Origin: Microvirga sesbaniae
GTDB taxonomy: Bacteria > Pseudomonadota > Alphaproteobacteria > Rhizobiales > Beijerinckiaceae
Direction of reading: 5' to 3'
DNA length: 64,000 nt
Assembly: GCF_025460805.1 (NCBI RefSeq)
Contig: NZ_JAMXFJ010000009.1
Coordinates: 149,683 to 213,682, forward strand
The notes below the pieces were generated by a model, which did no database searches, had not been told where the DNA came from, and saw only the letters and a program-made list of their open reading frames with translations. The position numbers and the translations under genes are program-made. Positions 1-9,297 of this stretch are shown piece by piece. The stretch's first letter is position 1, and each line of letters begins with the position of its first letter.

Positions 1-1
1 T

Positions 2-364
2 ACGCGCTTTGCCGCCTGGGGCATCGTCGAGCGGCCGAGCCAGATCGTCGACCAGTTCAATCATGGAGCGCTTATCATCGGTGAAGGGCGGGCACACGGG
101 TTCGAGGTCGATCCGCAGAAGCAGATGGTCCAGCTGGACCTGAACGGAGAGCCTGCCGTGCGCAAGGCTGGCGGAAACTCGGCCGGAGATGCGGTCAATC
201 TCCTGATCTGGCTCGCCAATGGCGGAGCGGCAAGCCAGGGCGGACTGGCGGCAGACGCAACCATCACGACGGGATCCTGGACAGGTACCCTGTTCGTGGG
301 GCCGGGCACCCAAGTGCGTGCCTCCTTCGACGGGATCGGCGAGGCGGTTCTGGAAATCGTTTGA
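2..364 (+). CDS. 2-keto-4-pentenoate hydratase family protein (3' part)
   Basis: Only the last 120 residues are inside the window; the reading frame is open from the left edge to a TGA. The fragment matches the C-terminal half of the MhpD branch of the fumarylacetoacetate hydrolase fold: a GDAVNLLIWLAN helix, then ITTGSWTG and the closing IGEAVLEI strand, the region where MhpD has 'TGDIILTGALG'. Family members hydrate 2-hydroxypenta-2,4-dienoate-type acids or decarboxylate oxalocrotonate in catabolism of aromatic or related compounds. The following amino acid importer runs in the same direction, so it may belong to one catabolic unit, but the substrate cannot be told from this part. Confidence 0.75.
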   Translation, partial: TRFAAWGIVERPSQIVDQFNHGALIIGEGRAHGFEVDPQKQMVQLDLNGEPAVRKAGGNSAGDAVNLLIWLANGGAASQGGLAADATITTGSWTGTLFVGPGTQVRASFDGIGEAVLEIV

Positions 365-498
365 GCAATGGCTCTTTTGGTCCTTGCGTCATTTAGATCG
401 ATCTAATAGCGTTTGGTCCAAAGAGCGATGACCGACATCGCGGACGACAATCCGCTCGAGGATTGCGCGTCGTCGTTGGCCTTTGCTGCGGGGAGGAG

Positions 499-1173
499 AT
501 GTTGACCTACACCTTCCGGTTCGGCCCGGTGCTGGAATCCTATCGAGAGCTTCTGGCCGGTGCTTGGCTGACGATCCAGCTGTCGGCGGGAGCGATGCTG
601 CTCGGTCTCGTCGTTGCGATCATCTGCGCCTGGATCAAAACCTCGGGGCCCAAGTCCCTTCGGCTGATCGTCAACGGCTATATCGAGATCATCCGCAACA
701 CACCGTTTCTGGTTCAGATTTTTTTCATTTTCTTCGGCCTGCCGACGCTCGGGTTGCGACTGTCGCCCAATGCCGCCGCGCTCCTCGCCATGGTGGTGAA
801 TGTCGGCGCCTACGCAACCGAGATCATCCGCGCAGGCATCGAGTCGATCCATAGGGGTCAGGTCGAGGCCGGTCTCGCGCTCGGGCTGAAACCCCTGCAG
901 GTGTTTCGCTACGTCATCCTGAAGCCGGCGCTCCGGACGGTATATCCGGCTCTGACCAGCCAGTTCATTCTGCTGATGCTGACGTCGAGCGTCGTCTCGG
1001 CCATCTCGGCCGATGATCTGACATCGATAGCCAACAACATCCAGTCCCTGACCTTCACGAGCTTCGAAGTCTATCTCGTGGTGACGCTCATGTACCTGGT
1101 CATGTCACTGGCATTCTCGGGCCTGTTCTCCATGATCTACCGCATGACGTTCTCCTATCCTGACCGGCGCTGA
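499..1173 (+). CDS. Polar amino acid ABC transporter permease 1
   Basis: This is a HisM/GlnP-type inner-membrane permease of about 225 residues. It has an N-terminal helix after VLESYRELLAGAWLTIQLS, the family segment EIIRNTPFLVQIFFIFFGLP, and the EAA loop (GQVEAGLALGLKPLQVFRYV) that docks onto the ATPase. The frame is open from a TTG at 463. I prefer the ATG at 499 (GGGGAGGAG lies directly upstream) or the TTG at 502, which has better Shine-Dalgarno spacing. It is followed 12 bases later by a second permease, giving the usual heterodimeric channel, then the binding protein and ATPase. Confidence 0.9.
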   Translation: MLTYTFRFGPVLESYRELLAGAWLTIQLSAGAMLLGLVVAIICAWIKTSGPKSLRLIVNGYIEIIRNTPFLVQIFFIFFGLPTLGLRLSPNAAALLAMVVNVGAYATEIIRAGIESIHRGQVEAGLALGLKPLQVFRYVILKPALRTVYPALTSQFILLMLTSSVVSAISADDLTSIANNIQSLTFTSFEVYLVVTLMYLVMSLAFSGLFSMIYRMTFSYPDRR

Positions 1174-1185
1174 GGAGTAACCGAT

Positions 1186-1842
1186 ATGCTTCGCCAGTTC
1201 GGCACCAACGAGTTCCTGTTCATTCTGGCGGCAGCACGGTGGACGGTGCTGCTGTCCCTGATTGCCTTCGCCGGCGGGATCGTCGGCGGCTTGGCCATCG
1301 CTCTCATGCGGGTCTCGCCCCTGAAGATCCTGTCCGCGACGGCCGGGGGATTCATCCAGGTCTTCCAAGGCACGCCTCTCCTGATGCAATTGTTCCTCGT
1401 GTTCTTCGGCGCGAACACCTTGGGGCTCGACCTCAATCCCTGGGTTGCGGCGGCGATTGCGCTGACCCTGAACGCCAGCGCATTCCTGGGCGAGATCTGG
1501 CGCGGCTGCATCCAGGCCGTGCCGAGGGGGCAGTGGGAGGCCGCCGGCGCGCTCGGTCTGCATTACCCGAGCCTGATGCGCTACATCATCCTGCCTCAAG
1601 CGTTCAAGATTGCTCTGCCGCCGACGGTGGGGTTCCTGGTGCAACTCATCAAGGCCACATCGCTCGCCGCCATCATCGGCTTCACCGAGGTCACGCGCGC
1701 TGGGCAGATCATCAACAACGCAACCTTCAAACCGTTTCTCGTATTCGGCACCGTGGCAGCCATTTATTTTGCCCTGTGCTGGCCGCTGTCGCACATCAGC
1801 ATGCGACTGGAACGCCGCTTCGCCGCAGCCAGTGCAAGGTAG
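1186..1842 (+). CDS. Polar amino acid ABC transporter permease 2
   Basis: Second HisQ/GlnP-type permease, 218 residues, with a GAGGAG Shine-Dalgarno sequence before the ATG. Visible family features are the FIQVFQGTPLLMQLFLVFFG segment and the EAA loop around GQWEAAGALGLHYPSLMRYI. It ends in a short basic tail. It should pair with the permease just upstream. The same-strand binding protein and ATPase that follow complete a four-component PAAT-family importer. Confidence 0.9.
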   Translation: MLRQFGTNEFLFILAAARWTVLLSLIAFAGGIVGGLAIALMRVSPLKILSATAGGFIQVFQGTPLLMQLFLVFFGANTLGLDLNPWVAAAIALTLNASAFLGEIWRGCIQAVPRGQWEAAGALGLHYPSLMRYIILPQAFKIALPPTVGFLVQLIKATSLAAIIGFTEVTRAGQIINNATFKPFLVFGTVAAIYFALCWPLSHISMRLERRFAAASAR

Positions 1843-1900
1843 CGGAGCGACGGGGCATCGCGCCCCGATCCAACAAGCACTTCAGCATAGGGAGTTTCTC

Positions 1901-2710
1901 ATGAACTGGTCATCCCACCTCGGAAAATTCCGCAGGGCTCTCGCCCTCGGTGCGGTCCTCGCGGTATCCGTCGGCGCCACGATGGCCGCGAAGGCTCAAA
2001 CGGTCGATGAGATCAAGAAAAAGGGACAGGTCACCGTCGGCATGCTGGTGGATTTTCCACCCTTCGGAATTACGAACCTTGAAGGCCAGCCGGACGGCTT
2101 CGACGCGGACATCGCCAAGGCCCTTGCCAAGCACCTGGGCGTAAAAGCCAACATCGTGCCGGTTACGGGGCCGAACCGCATTCCTTTCCTGCTCACCGGC
2201 AAGGTCGACATGCTGGTCGCGTCCCTGGCCATCACGCCGGAACGGGCGAAGCAAGTGGCGTTCTCCGATCCTTATGCGGGCATCCGCATCGTCGTATATG
2301 GGAAGAAGAGTGCAGTCGTTAAGGAGCCGTCCGATCTCAAGACGGTGACGGTGGGCGTGGCCCGCGCCAGCACGCAGGATGTGTCGCTTACGGCCATTGC
2401 GCCGGAAGGCACCCAAATCCGCCGCTTCGACGACGACGCTTCCGCGGTTCAGGCATTGCTGTCCGGTCAGGTGGATGTGATCGGGGCAGCCACTCCCGTG
2501 GTCGGCGAGATCGAGAAGGTGGCGCCGGGTCAGTTCGACACCAAGCTGACGCTTCGCGAGCAAGTGCACGGCATTGCCCTGCGTCCCGGCCAGGACGAGC
2601 TCCTCAAGGCCGTCAATGATTTCGTCGCCGAGCAGCAGAAGAGCGGTGCTTTGGCCGCGACCTATAAAAAGTGGGTTGGGGCGGATTTGCCTGAAATGAA
2701 GAAGCCCTGA
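1901..2710 (+). CDS. Amino acid ABC transporter substrate-binding protein
   Basis: Periplasmic binding protein of SBP family 3, 269 residues. The signal peptide is clear (basic NH2 end, hydrophobic stretch [20 protein letters not shown], then Q). The mature protein starts [22 protein letters not shown] and has the family's [21 protein letters not shown] segment. The ATG at 1901 follows GGGAG. It lies 58 bases after the second permease and 14 before the ATPase. The ligand is not readable from sequence; the neighbouring hydroxyacid dehydrogenase leaves open a keto or hydroxy acid. Confidence 0.92.
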   Translation: MNWSSHLGKFRRALALGAVLAVSVGATMAAKAQTVDEIKKKGQVTVGMLVDFPPFGITNLEGQPDGFDADIAKALAKHLGVKANIVPVTGPNRIPFLLTGKVDMLVASLAITPERAKQVAFSDPYAGIRIVVYGKKSAVVKEPSDLKTVTVGVARASTQDVSLTAIAPEGTQIRRFDDDASAVQALLSGQVDVIGAATPVVGEIEKVAPGQFDTKLTLREQVHGIALRPGQDELLKAVNDFVAEQQKSGALAATYKKWVGADLPEMKKP

Positions 2711-2724
2711 ACCGGAGATCGCCG

Positions 2725-3495
<771 letters not shown>

Positions 3496-3547
3496 GAGTT
3501 CCTCTGCCCGAACCACACAGGCGTCGCTGCGACGCCGGGATATCGAC

Positions 3548-4489
3548 ATGAAGCCAGACATCATCCTCGTCGAGCCTATGATGGCTCCCATCGAAGCTGC
3601 GCTCGACGCCGATTACCACGTTCATCGCCTGTCCCGAGCAGAGGATCCCGCGGCACTTCTGGCAGAGATCGGCCCCAGTGTTCGCGCCGTGGTGACAGGG
3701 GGAGGAACGGGTGTCAGCCCGGCTCTTTTTGACGCCTTGCCGCAGCTCGGCCTCATTGCCATCAACGGCATCGGGACGGACGCGGTGGATCTCGACAAGG
3801 CCCGCCGCCAAGGAGTGCGGGTCACCACCACGCCTGGCGTTCTCACGGACGATGTCGCCGACCTAGCCATCGCGCTCATGCTGGCGAGCTGCCGGCGCAT
3901 AGCCGAGGGCGACCGCCTGGTGCGGGCGGGAGCGTGGGCGCAAGGAAAGCGGCTCGCGCTCGGCCGGAGCATCAGCGGCAAGCGCGTCGGGCTCTTTGGG
4001 CTTGGACGGATTGGCCAGGCTATCGCCAGGAGGGTTGAGGCCTTTTCGACGCAGGTCAGCTACTTCAACCGATCCGATGTGCCCAATGCGCCATGGCCGC
4101 GCGCCGAGTCGCTGGAGGCATTGGCCCGGGATAGCGACATCCTTGTGGTCAGCGTCGCCGGCGGCGCTCAGACCCGAGGCTTGGTCGATCGTGCGGTGCT
4201 GGATGCTCTCGGGCCGGAGGGCTTTCTGGTCAATGTGGCGCGGGGCAGCGTGCTCGATGAGCTGGAACTCGTGAGCGCGCTCAAAGAGGGTCGGATCGCG
4301 GGCGCGGGCCTCGATGTGTTCGCACACGAGCCGCATGTGCCAGCGGAGCTGTTCGACCTCGATAATGTGGTCCTGATGCCGCACCAGGGCAGCGCCACGA
4401 TTGAAACTCGTCTTGCAATGGGCGAGCTCGTGCTCAGGAATGTCGCGGCTTATTTCGCAGGCCAGGAGTTGCCGTCCCCGGTGACTTGA
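3548..4489 (+). CDS. D-isomer specific 2-hydroxyacid dehydrogenase
   Basis: A 313-residue NAD(P)-dependent enzyme that interconverts 2-keto acids and D-2-hydroxy acids, close to the glyoxylate/hydroxypyruvate reductase group. The Rossmann motif is GLFGLGRIGQAIARRV. The catalytic triad is visible as Arg in NVARGS, Glu in FAHEPHVP and His in MPHQGSAT. Its place after an amino acid importer and a keto-acid hydratase suggests it handles a keto acid derived from the imported compound; that is inference. It converges on the phosphate transporter gene. Confidence 0.9.
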   Translation: MKPDIILVEPMMAPIEAALDADYHVHRLSRAEDPAALLAEIGPSVRAVVTGGGTGVSPALFDALPQLGLIAINGIGTDAVDLDKARRQGVRVTTTPGVLTDDVADLAIALMLASCRRIAEGDRLVRAGAWAQGKRLALGRSISGKRVGLFGLGRIGQAIARRVEAFSTQVSYFNRSDVPNAPWPRAESLEALARDSDILVVSVAGGAQTRGLVDRAVLDALGPEGFLVNVARGSVLDELELVSALKEGRIAGAGLDVFAHEPHVPAELFDLDNVVLMPHQGSATIETRLAMGELVLRNVAAYFAGQELPSPVT

Positions 4490-4747
4490 GCGCGGCGCGG
4501 CTCACGGGTGCGGAACCGAGAAAGCCCAACCCGGTGTCGTCCGCAGCAGCCGCGCGCCAACACAGTGACGCGAGGAAAGCGGTCGACGATCAGCTCAAGG
4601 CCGTTCGGGCGGAATTCCTGGTGAGGCTGTCCATCAAGCAACATGGCCTGAAGGGGGCCTGTCCGATGCCCTCCGCCAGCCGCCGATTCAAGGCAACCCG
4701 ATAGGCGGGCTTGCCCGGACCATGACCTCTACGGTCGCCGGGCCGAT

Positions 4748-5758
4748 TCACAACAGGACTGAGGCTGCGATCCAGTAGAAGAACGCCGAGATGATCGCGG
4801 AGGCCGGGATCGTCACAACCCAGGCCATCACGATGCCCTTGGCGACGCCCCACCTGACGGCCGAGGTCCTCCGCGCGGCTCCGACCCCGATGATCGCCCC
4901 TGTGATCGTGTGGGTCGTCGAGACCGGAATGCCGAGCCAGGTTGCCATGAAGAGCGTCATGGCTCCTCCCGTCTCGGCGCAGAAGCCCTGCATGGGGGTG
5001 AGGCGGGTGATCTTCGATCCCATCGTATGCACGATCCGCCAGCCGCCCATCAGGGTGCCCAGGCCCATGGCGGCCTGACAGGAGATGACAACCCAGAAGG
5101 GGACGTAGAACTCGCTGCCGAGATGGCCCTGCGAGAACAGCAGCACGGCAATGATGCCCATGGTCTTCTGGGCGTCATTGCCGCCGTGCCCGAGGGAATA
5201 GAGGGCGGCCGACAGAAACTGTAGGCCGCGAAAGGCCTGGTCCGCAGCGAAGGGGGACGAGCGGGAAGCCGACCAGGTGGTTATGAGAACCAGGAGAAGT
5301 GCGAGCCCGAACCCGATCAGGGGCGACAGGACGATGGCCAGAAGAGTGGGCCCGAGTCCGCCCCACACGACGGCTCCCAGGCCTGCCTTGGCAACGCCCG
5401 CGCCCACGAGGCCGCCGACCAGGGCGTGGGAGCTGCTGGAGGGAATGCCGCCCGCCCAGGTTATGATGTTCCAGATGATCGCCCCCATGAGGGCGCCGAA
5501 GATGACGGCGGCATCGATGATGGAGGCCGAAACGATGCCGCTGCCGACGGTATTCGCCACATGGAGCCCGAAGAACAGGAAGGCGATGAAGTTGAAGAAC
5601 GCAGCCCAGATCACCGCGAGTTGCGGCCTCAGAACCCGGGTTGAGACGATGGTTGCGATGGAATTGGCGGCGTCGTGAAGGCCGTTGATGAAGTCGAACA
5701 GCAAGGCCACCGTGATGAGACCGACCAGCAGTGGCAGCGAGATGGAGGCGGCATCCAT
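4748..5758 (-). CDS. Inorganic phosphate transporter, Pit family
   Basis: A 336-residue polytopic membrane protein of the PiT family (low-affinity metal-phosphate/H+ symport). The N-terminal copy of the Pit signature is visible in FDFINGLHDAANSIATIVSTRVL, and the second copy in ATWLGIPVSTTHTITGAIIGVGAARR. Length and hydrophobicity pattern suit the short PitA form. It follows a DUF47/PhoU-like gene by 13 bases in the same direction, the usual pairing in bacteria. It forms the left edge of a phosphorus-related region. Confidence 0.92.
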   Translation of the reverse strand: MDAASISLPLLVGLITVALLFDFINGLHDAANSIATIVSTRVLRPQLAVIWAAFFNFIAFLFFGLHVANTVGSGIVSASIIDAAVIFGALMGAIIWNIITWAGGIPSSSSHALVGGLVGAGVAKAGLGAVVWGGLGPTLLAIVLSPLIGFGLALLLVLITTWSASRSSPFAADQAFRGLQFLSAALYSLGHGGNDAQKTMGIIAVLLFSQGHLGSEFYVPFWVVISCQAAMGLGTLMGGWRIVHTMGSKITRLTPMQGFCAETGGAMTLFMATWLGIPVSTTHTITGAIIGVGAARRTSAVRWGVAKGIVMAWVVTIPASAIISAFFYWIAASVLL

Positions 5759-5771
5759 TGTGCGGCGCTCC

Positions 5772-6416
5772 TCAGACGTGCTCGATCACGATGCTGTGGA
5801 CCTCGTGGACCACATCCTCCAGACGGTCCATCACCCGTTCGAGATGGTCAAGCACCTCGGACGCGACCCAGAAGTCGAGAGCGTGAGCCGATCCCATCGC
5901 CTGGAACATGCGGCTGCGGGCAGCATCGTGAAGATCGTCCGTCTGTCCTTCGATCTGCGTGATGCGCTCCGACAGGGTGCTGATCCGGCCCGCATTCGTG
6001 CCGACCGAGCGCAGCATCGGAATGACCTCCTGGACGATTCGGGCGCCCTGGACGATGCAATCCGCCATCTCGACCATCTCAGGTTCGAACCGGCTCACCT
6101 TGAAGAGGGCCACCGATTTGACGGTCTTGCGCATCTGGTCGATTGCATCGTCCATGGACGTGATGAGGTCCTTGATGTCGCCCCGATCGAACGGCGTGAT
6201 GAAGGATCGCCGGATGGCAGCGAGCACTTCTCCGGTGATCTTGTCCGCGTCGTCCTCGCGGTTCATCACGGTTGCGATGTTCTGCTCGATCCCGGGGCCA
6301 CCCGCCAAGGTCGCCCGAAGGGCTTCCGCGCCGGCCAGAACGATCCTCGAATGCTCCTCGAACAGATCGAAGAACTGATCTTCCTTGGGCATCAGCGCAC
6401 GGAACCATCGAAGCAT
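5772..6416 (-). CDS. DUF47 (PhoU-like) partner of the Pit transporter
   Basis: A 214-residue, mostly helical cytoplasmic protein beginning MLRWFRALMPKEDQFFDLFEEH, which is characteristic of the DUF47/YkaA family. The repeated acidic motif typical of PhoU-like metal binding shows as REDDADKITGEV and TSMDDAIDQMRKTV. These proteins are encoded beside Pit transporters and are thought to modulate them. Here the spacing to the transporter gene is 13 bases, so the two are almost certainly one operon. The 5' region (6417-6780) shows no convincing Pho box. Confidence 0.9.
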   Translation of the reverse strand: MLRWFRALMPKEDQFFDLFEEHSRIVLAGAEALRATLAGGPGIEQNIATVMNREDDADKITGEVLAAIRRSFITPFDRGDIKDLITSMDDAIDQMRKTVKSVALFKVSRFEPEMVEMADCIVQGARIVQEVIPMLRSVGTNAGRISTLSERITQIEGQTDDLHDAARSRMFQAMGSAHALDFWVASEVLDHLERVMDRLEDVVHEVHSIVIEHV

Positions 6417-6780
6417 GGGTCATCTCCTTGTAAGGGCAGGGCACGCATGTCGGCCGTCATGAGCGATCTCGCCCGGGCCACCCGGAGGAATGTCGCGGCA
6501 AGGCGCGGCACGGGGACGATCGGCATCGCGACAATCAAACCGGCGGGAGCGATCGGGTGCATGGGACTTTCGGGGTCCATGCCGATCGAGCTCGGCATTC
6601 GGAGGGGTGCTGCCGCGGTCACGCCACAGACGTTCCCTCGCGCCGCAAGGGTGGGCATTCCAAGCTGACGCGGCGGATATCGCGATCCTTCGAACCACTC
6701 CGATCCCGTCGTCGGGGCTCTTCCCGGGGTCATGGGTGAACCATGCGCCGGCTGGATGAGCCGGAGCCGGGAAGACGATA
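6417..6780. other. Intergenic region without a recognised gene
   Basis: About 360 bases between the DUF47 gene and the Nudix gene, both on the minus strand. The longest open frames here overlap each other in several frames and show no domain or convincing start. I see no terminator with a T run and no Pho box. It presumably contains the promoter of the DUF47-pit operon. Confidence 0.4.
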
Positions 6781-7347
6781 TCAACTCCTGCTTCCATCGC
6801 CGACATGGGCAGACCCCACCCTCGAGAGAAGTGACTTCGCCTTCTGAATGACGTCCCTGAGTTCCGGTTCATCGACCGCTTCGGCGGCTTGCGCCGGGTC
6901 GAACCATCGCAGGCTGCGTTGCCCCTTCTCCGGCCAGCGCTTGCGCTGACTTCTCACCTTGAGCGGAAAGACGTCGACCTGACAGGGGACCACCTCTCCG
7001 CTCTTGAGACGCTTACCGTAGCCATACGAGCCGATCGGCACCTTGCCGACTTCGCCAACCAAACCAGCCTCTTCCAGAGCCTCGCGCGCGGCCGAGGCAT
7101 GCGGTTTACGCCCTTTCATCGGCCAGCCCTTCGGGATGACCCAGCGGCGGGTGCCACGGGAGGTGATAAGCATGACCTCGATGCTGCCATCGGCCCGCTC
7201 CCGAAAGGGCAGGCAGGCGTACTGGGTGACGGACGGCTGGTCCAAACCGGGTTGACTCCTGTGACCTCCGCGAACAAACGCACGGGGGGCGGTGTAGGCT
7301 GCAACGCCAATGAGGGCTCCCGCTGACAACGTCCCGAGCCATCCCAT
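6781..7347 (-). CDS. NUDIX hydrolase
   Basis: A NUDIX-fold pyrophosphohydrolase resembling the diphosphoinositol-polyphosphate phosphohydrolase-like group. Core features are RRWVIPKGWPMKG, the Nudix box ending REALEEAGL, and a C-terminal KRWPEKGQRSLRWFDPAQAAE segment. The box has Arg where the consensus GX5E has Glu (a substitution also seen in this subgroup), while the metal-binding REALEE core is intact. The frame stays open up to 7470, but that would overlap the divergent LacI-type gene. I use the ATG at 7347, which also keeps the predicted operator at 7360 outside the gene. A hydrophobic N-terminal stretch may be a membrane anchor or may be non-coding. Confidence 0.75.
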   Translation of the reverse strand: MGWLGTLSAGALIGVAAYTAPRAFVRGGHRSQPGLDQPSVTQYACLPFRERADGSIEVMLITSRGTRRWVIPKGWPMKGRKPHASAAREALEEAGLVGEVGKVPIGSYGYGKRLKSGEVVPCQVDVFPLKVRSQRKRWPEKGQRSLRWFDPAQAAEAVDEPELRDVIQKAKSLLSRVGSAHVGDGSRS

Positions 7348-7359
7348 AGCTTGCGTTGC

Positions 7360-7373
7360 TGAACACGTGTGCA
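7360..7373. promoter_or_regulatory. Probable autoregulatory operator of the LacI-family regulator
   Basis: The 14-base site TGAACACGTGTGCA differs at one base from the centre of the 24-base perfect palindrome at 9103-9126 that precedes the transporter operon. It lies 96 bases before the regulator's start codon, between it and the divergent Nudix gene. LacI-family regulators commonly bind such central-CG palindromes at their own and their target promoters. Confidence 0.55.
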
Positions 7374-7468
7374 TAGACTTTTGACGTGAGCTTGACGGCA
7401 AATCCATCCCTGATCGCAGAATGCCTGTCGCCCTCACGCAGAGCATCGATTGACCGGAGCAAGCCCTC

Positions 7469-8524
7469 ATGGAGGCGTCTTCAGACCGTGAAGACCAGCT
7501 GAAGCGCGACCGCGCGCCGCGTAATTTCGTTACGGCGGAAGACGTCGCCCGTCACGCCGGCGTCTCCCGGTCGGCCGTGTCCCGCACGTTCACGCCGGGA
7601 GCCAGTGTCTCGGCCGATATGAGGCAACGGGTCCAGGAGGCCGCGAAGACCTTAGGGTACCGGGTCAATCGCCTGGCTCGGAGCCTGATCAGCGATCAGT
7701 CCAATCTCATCGGCGTCGTCGGCGCCAACCTGTCCTTGCCCTTCATGGCGCGCCAGCTCGACGAGCTGAGCCGGGCGCTTCTGAGGCGCGGCATGCAGTG
7801 CCTGCTCCTGAACGCCGCCGAGGCGGAGCAGGGGATCACGCCGCTGATCGAACTCATCCTGGAGTTCCGCGTGCGGGCCATCGTGGTGATGTCCGGCTCG
7901 CCGCCCTCGTCGATCATCGATGAGTGCATGGCCAACGGCGTTCGAGTGATCCTGGTCAACCGGCAGGCCGACGACGCCGAAGCGGATACGATCATCAGCG
8001 ACGATCTGGGCGGTGCCCACATTGCGGCCGAGCGTCTGCTCAGGGCCGGATGCCGGCGGATCGGCGTCGTCGGCAGCGGGGCACGGACGCCAACCCAGAT
8101 CCGCCGACGCGTCGCCTTTGCCGAGTGCATCGAGGAAGCCGGGTTCAAGCCGGTCGTCTGGTCGTCGGGCGAGACCACCTACGAAACCGGCATGGAGGCC
8201 GCCGAGGGCCTGCTTGGCTCCCATGACCTGGATGGCGTTTTCTGTGTCACCGATCTCCTCGCGCTCGGCTTCCTCGATGGTGCCCGTGGCATGGGACGGC
8301 GCATTCCCGAGGATCTCTCGGTCGTCGGCTTCGACGACATCCCGCAATCCGCATGGGCTCCCTATCGCCTGACGACCGTCAGGCAGTCGATGAGCGATCT
8401 CACGGGATCCGTGCTGACGGCCATCGAGCGGGAGATGCATGGAGAGGGCATGGCGCTCGTGCATGAAGTCCTTCCGGTTGAACTCGTCGAGCGGGCGACC
8501 GTCCGTCCCTCCATCCGATCCTAG
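7469..8524 (+). CDS. LacI-family transcriptional regulator
   Basis: A 351-residue LacI/GalR-type regulator. The N-terminal helix-turn-helix is TAEDVARHAGVSRSAVSRTF, followed by the hinge helix (GYRVNRLARSL) and a periplasmic-binding-protein-like effector domain ending VVGFDDIPQSAWAPYRLTTVRQ. It stands just before the FbpABC-like importer and phosphatase cluster on the same strand, separated by about 770 bases of repeats. Matching palindromes at 7360 and 9103 imply that it controls that operon and itself. The effector is unknown; a phosphorylated sugar or polyol would suit the phosphatase neighbours. Confidence 0.9.
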   Translation: MEASSDREDQLKRDRAPRNFVTAEDVARHAGVSRSAVSRTFTPGASVSADMRQRVQEAAKTLGYRVNRLARSLISDQSNLIGVVGANLSLPFMARQLDELSRALLRRGMQCLLLNAAEAEQGITPLIELILEFRVRAIVVMSGSPPSSIIDECMANGVRVILVNRQADDAEADTIISDDLGGAHIAAERLLRAGCRRIGVVGSGARTPTQIRRRVAFAECIEEAGFKPVVWSSGETTYETGMEAAEGLLGSHDLDGVFCVTDLLALGFLDGARGMGRRIPEDLSVVGFDDIPQSAWAPYRLTTVRQSMSDLTGSVLTAIEREMHGEGMALVHEVLPVELVERATVRPSIRS

Positions 8525-8689
8525 TCCGTTCCTCATTCAGAAGGCCTGGTGTTGCTTCCCCTCATGGGGAATCATCTCTCTTCTTGGCCGAGCGCATCGT
8601 GCGGATGAAAGCGGGCCACGCTCGTGACCCTCCGAGTCCGCCCTGTCATGGCTGTCATGGCCACCCTCCGCCCGTTGGGTCACTCCGCA

Positions 8690-9040
8690 CGTCATGGCCG
8701 GGCCTGTCCCGGCCATCCCGATCGGAAGGGCGCGGCGCCTCTCGCATCGGGATCACCGGGACGAGCCCGGTGATGACGTGGAGTGTTGGTAGAAGCCGGT
8801 CCTGCCACCCTCCCACGTCATGGCCGCGCTTGTCCCGGCCATCCCGATCTTTTGGGGCGCCGCGCTCCACCGTATCGGGATCACCGGGACAAGCCCGGTG
8901 ATGACAGCGGGAGGATGATCGTTCGGTTCGCGCTCCACCCTCCGCACGTCATGGCCGGCCTTGTGCCGGCCATCCCGATCCGGAAGGGCGCGGCGCCTCT
9001 CAGAAGCGGGATCACCGGGACAAGCCCGGTGATGACGTGG
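8690..9040. repeat. Three tandemly spaced copies of a two-hairpin palindromic repeat
   Basis: Copies of roughly 90 bases at 8690-8781, 8815-8905 and 8946-9040. Each begins GTCATGGCCGG, contains a first stem (GGCCGG..CCGGCC around CTTGT), a spacer CCCGAT..GGAAGGGCGC, and a second stem ATCACCGGGACAAGCCCGGTGAT, ending GACGTGG. Further copies or half copies occur near 19.0-19.2, 21.1-21.5 and 25.9-26.0 kb in both orientations. Open frames through these units encode only repetitive strings and are not genes. They resemble REP-type intergenic elements. Confidence 0.85.
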
Positions 9041-9102
9041 GAGGATGAGATCGGATCGGATCCCAAACCCGGATCCACTTCGCCGAAAAATGCTTGCTTG
9101 CA

Positions 9103-9126
9103 AGCTTTGCACACGTGTGCAAAGCT
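9103..9126. promoter_or_regulatory. 24-base perfect palindrome: operator of the organophosphate importer operon
   Basis: A perfect 24-base inverted repeat centred on CG, with core TTGCACACGTGTGCAA and flanks AGCT. It lies 171 bases before the permease start codon. The 14-base centre recurs with one mismatch before the LacI-family gene at 7469. It is the best candidate for that regulator's binding site. Confidence 0.7.
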
Positions 9127-9297
9127 CCTCTGGCTTCATCCTGTGATCCTCGAGCGGCCGAGCCGTGCCGCAACGGGACGCACAGGACAATCGCGAGCTG
9201 ACCGCCCTCCGGCCCGACCGGACGAGAGCACCAGAAGTCGGCCGCCCATGGGAAACGCTTGTGAGCCTGCACCCGGCTCCGGGAAGGACGTGACGGA

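Noticed and set aside
5685..6668. A plus-strand open frame of 327 codons
   Set aside because: Antisense to the DUF47 gene, which has a clear family match.
6392..6872. Overlapping open frames of 130 to 150 codons between the DUF47 and Nudix genes
   Set aside because: No domain, no good start, and they overlap the ends of both real genes.
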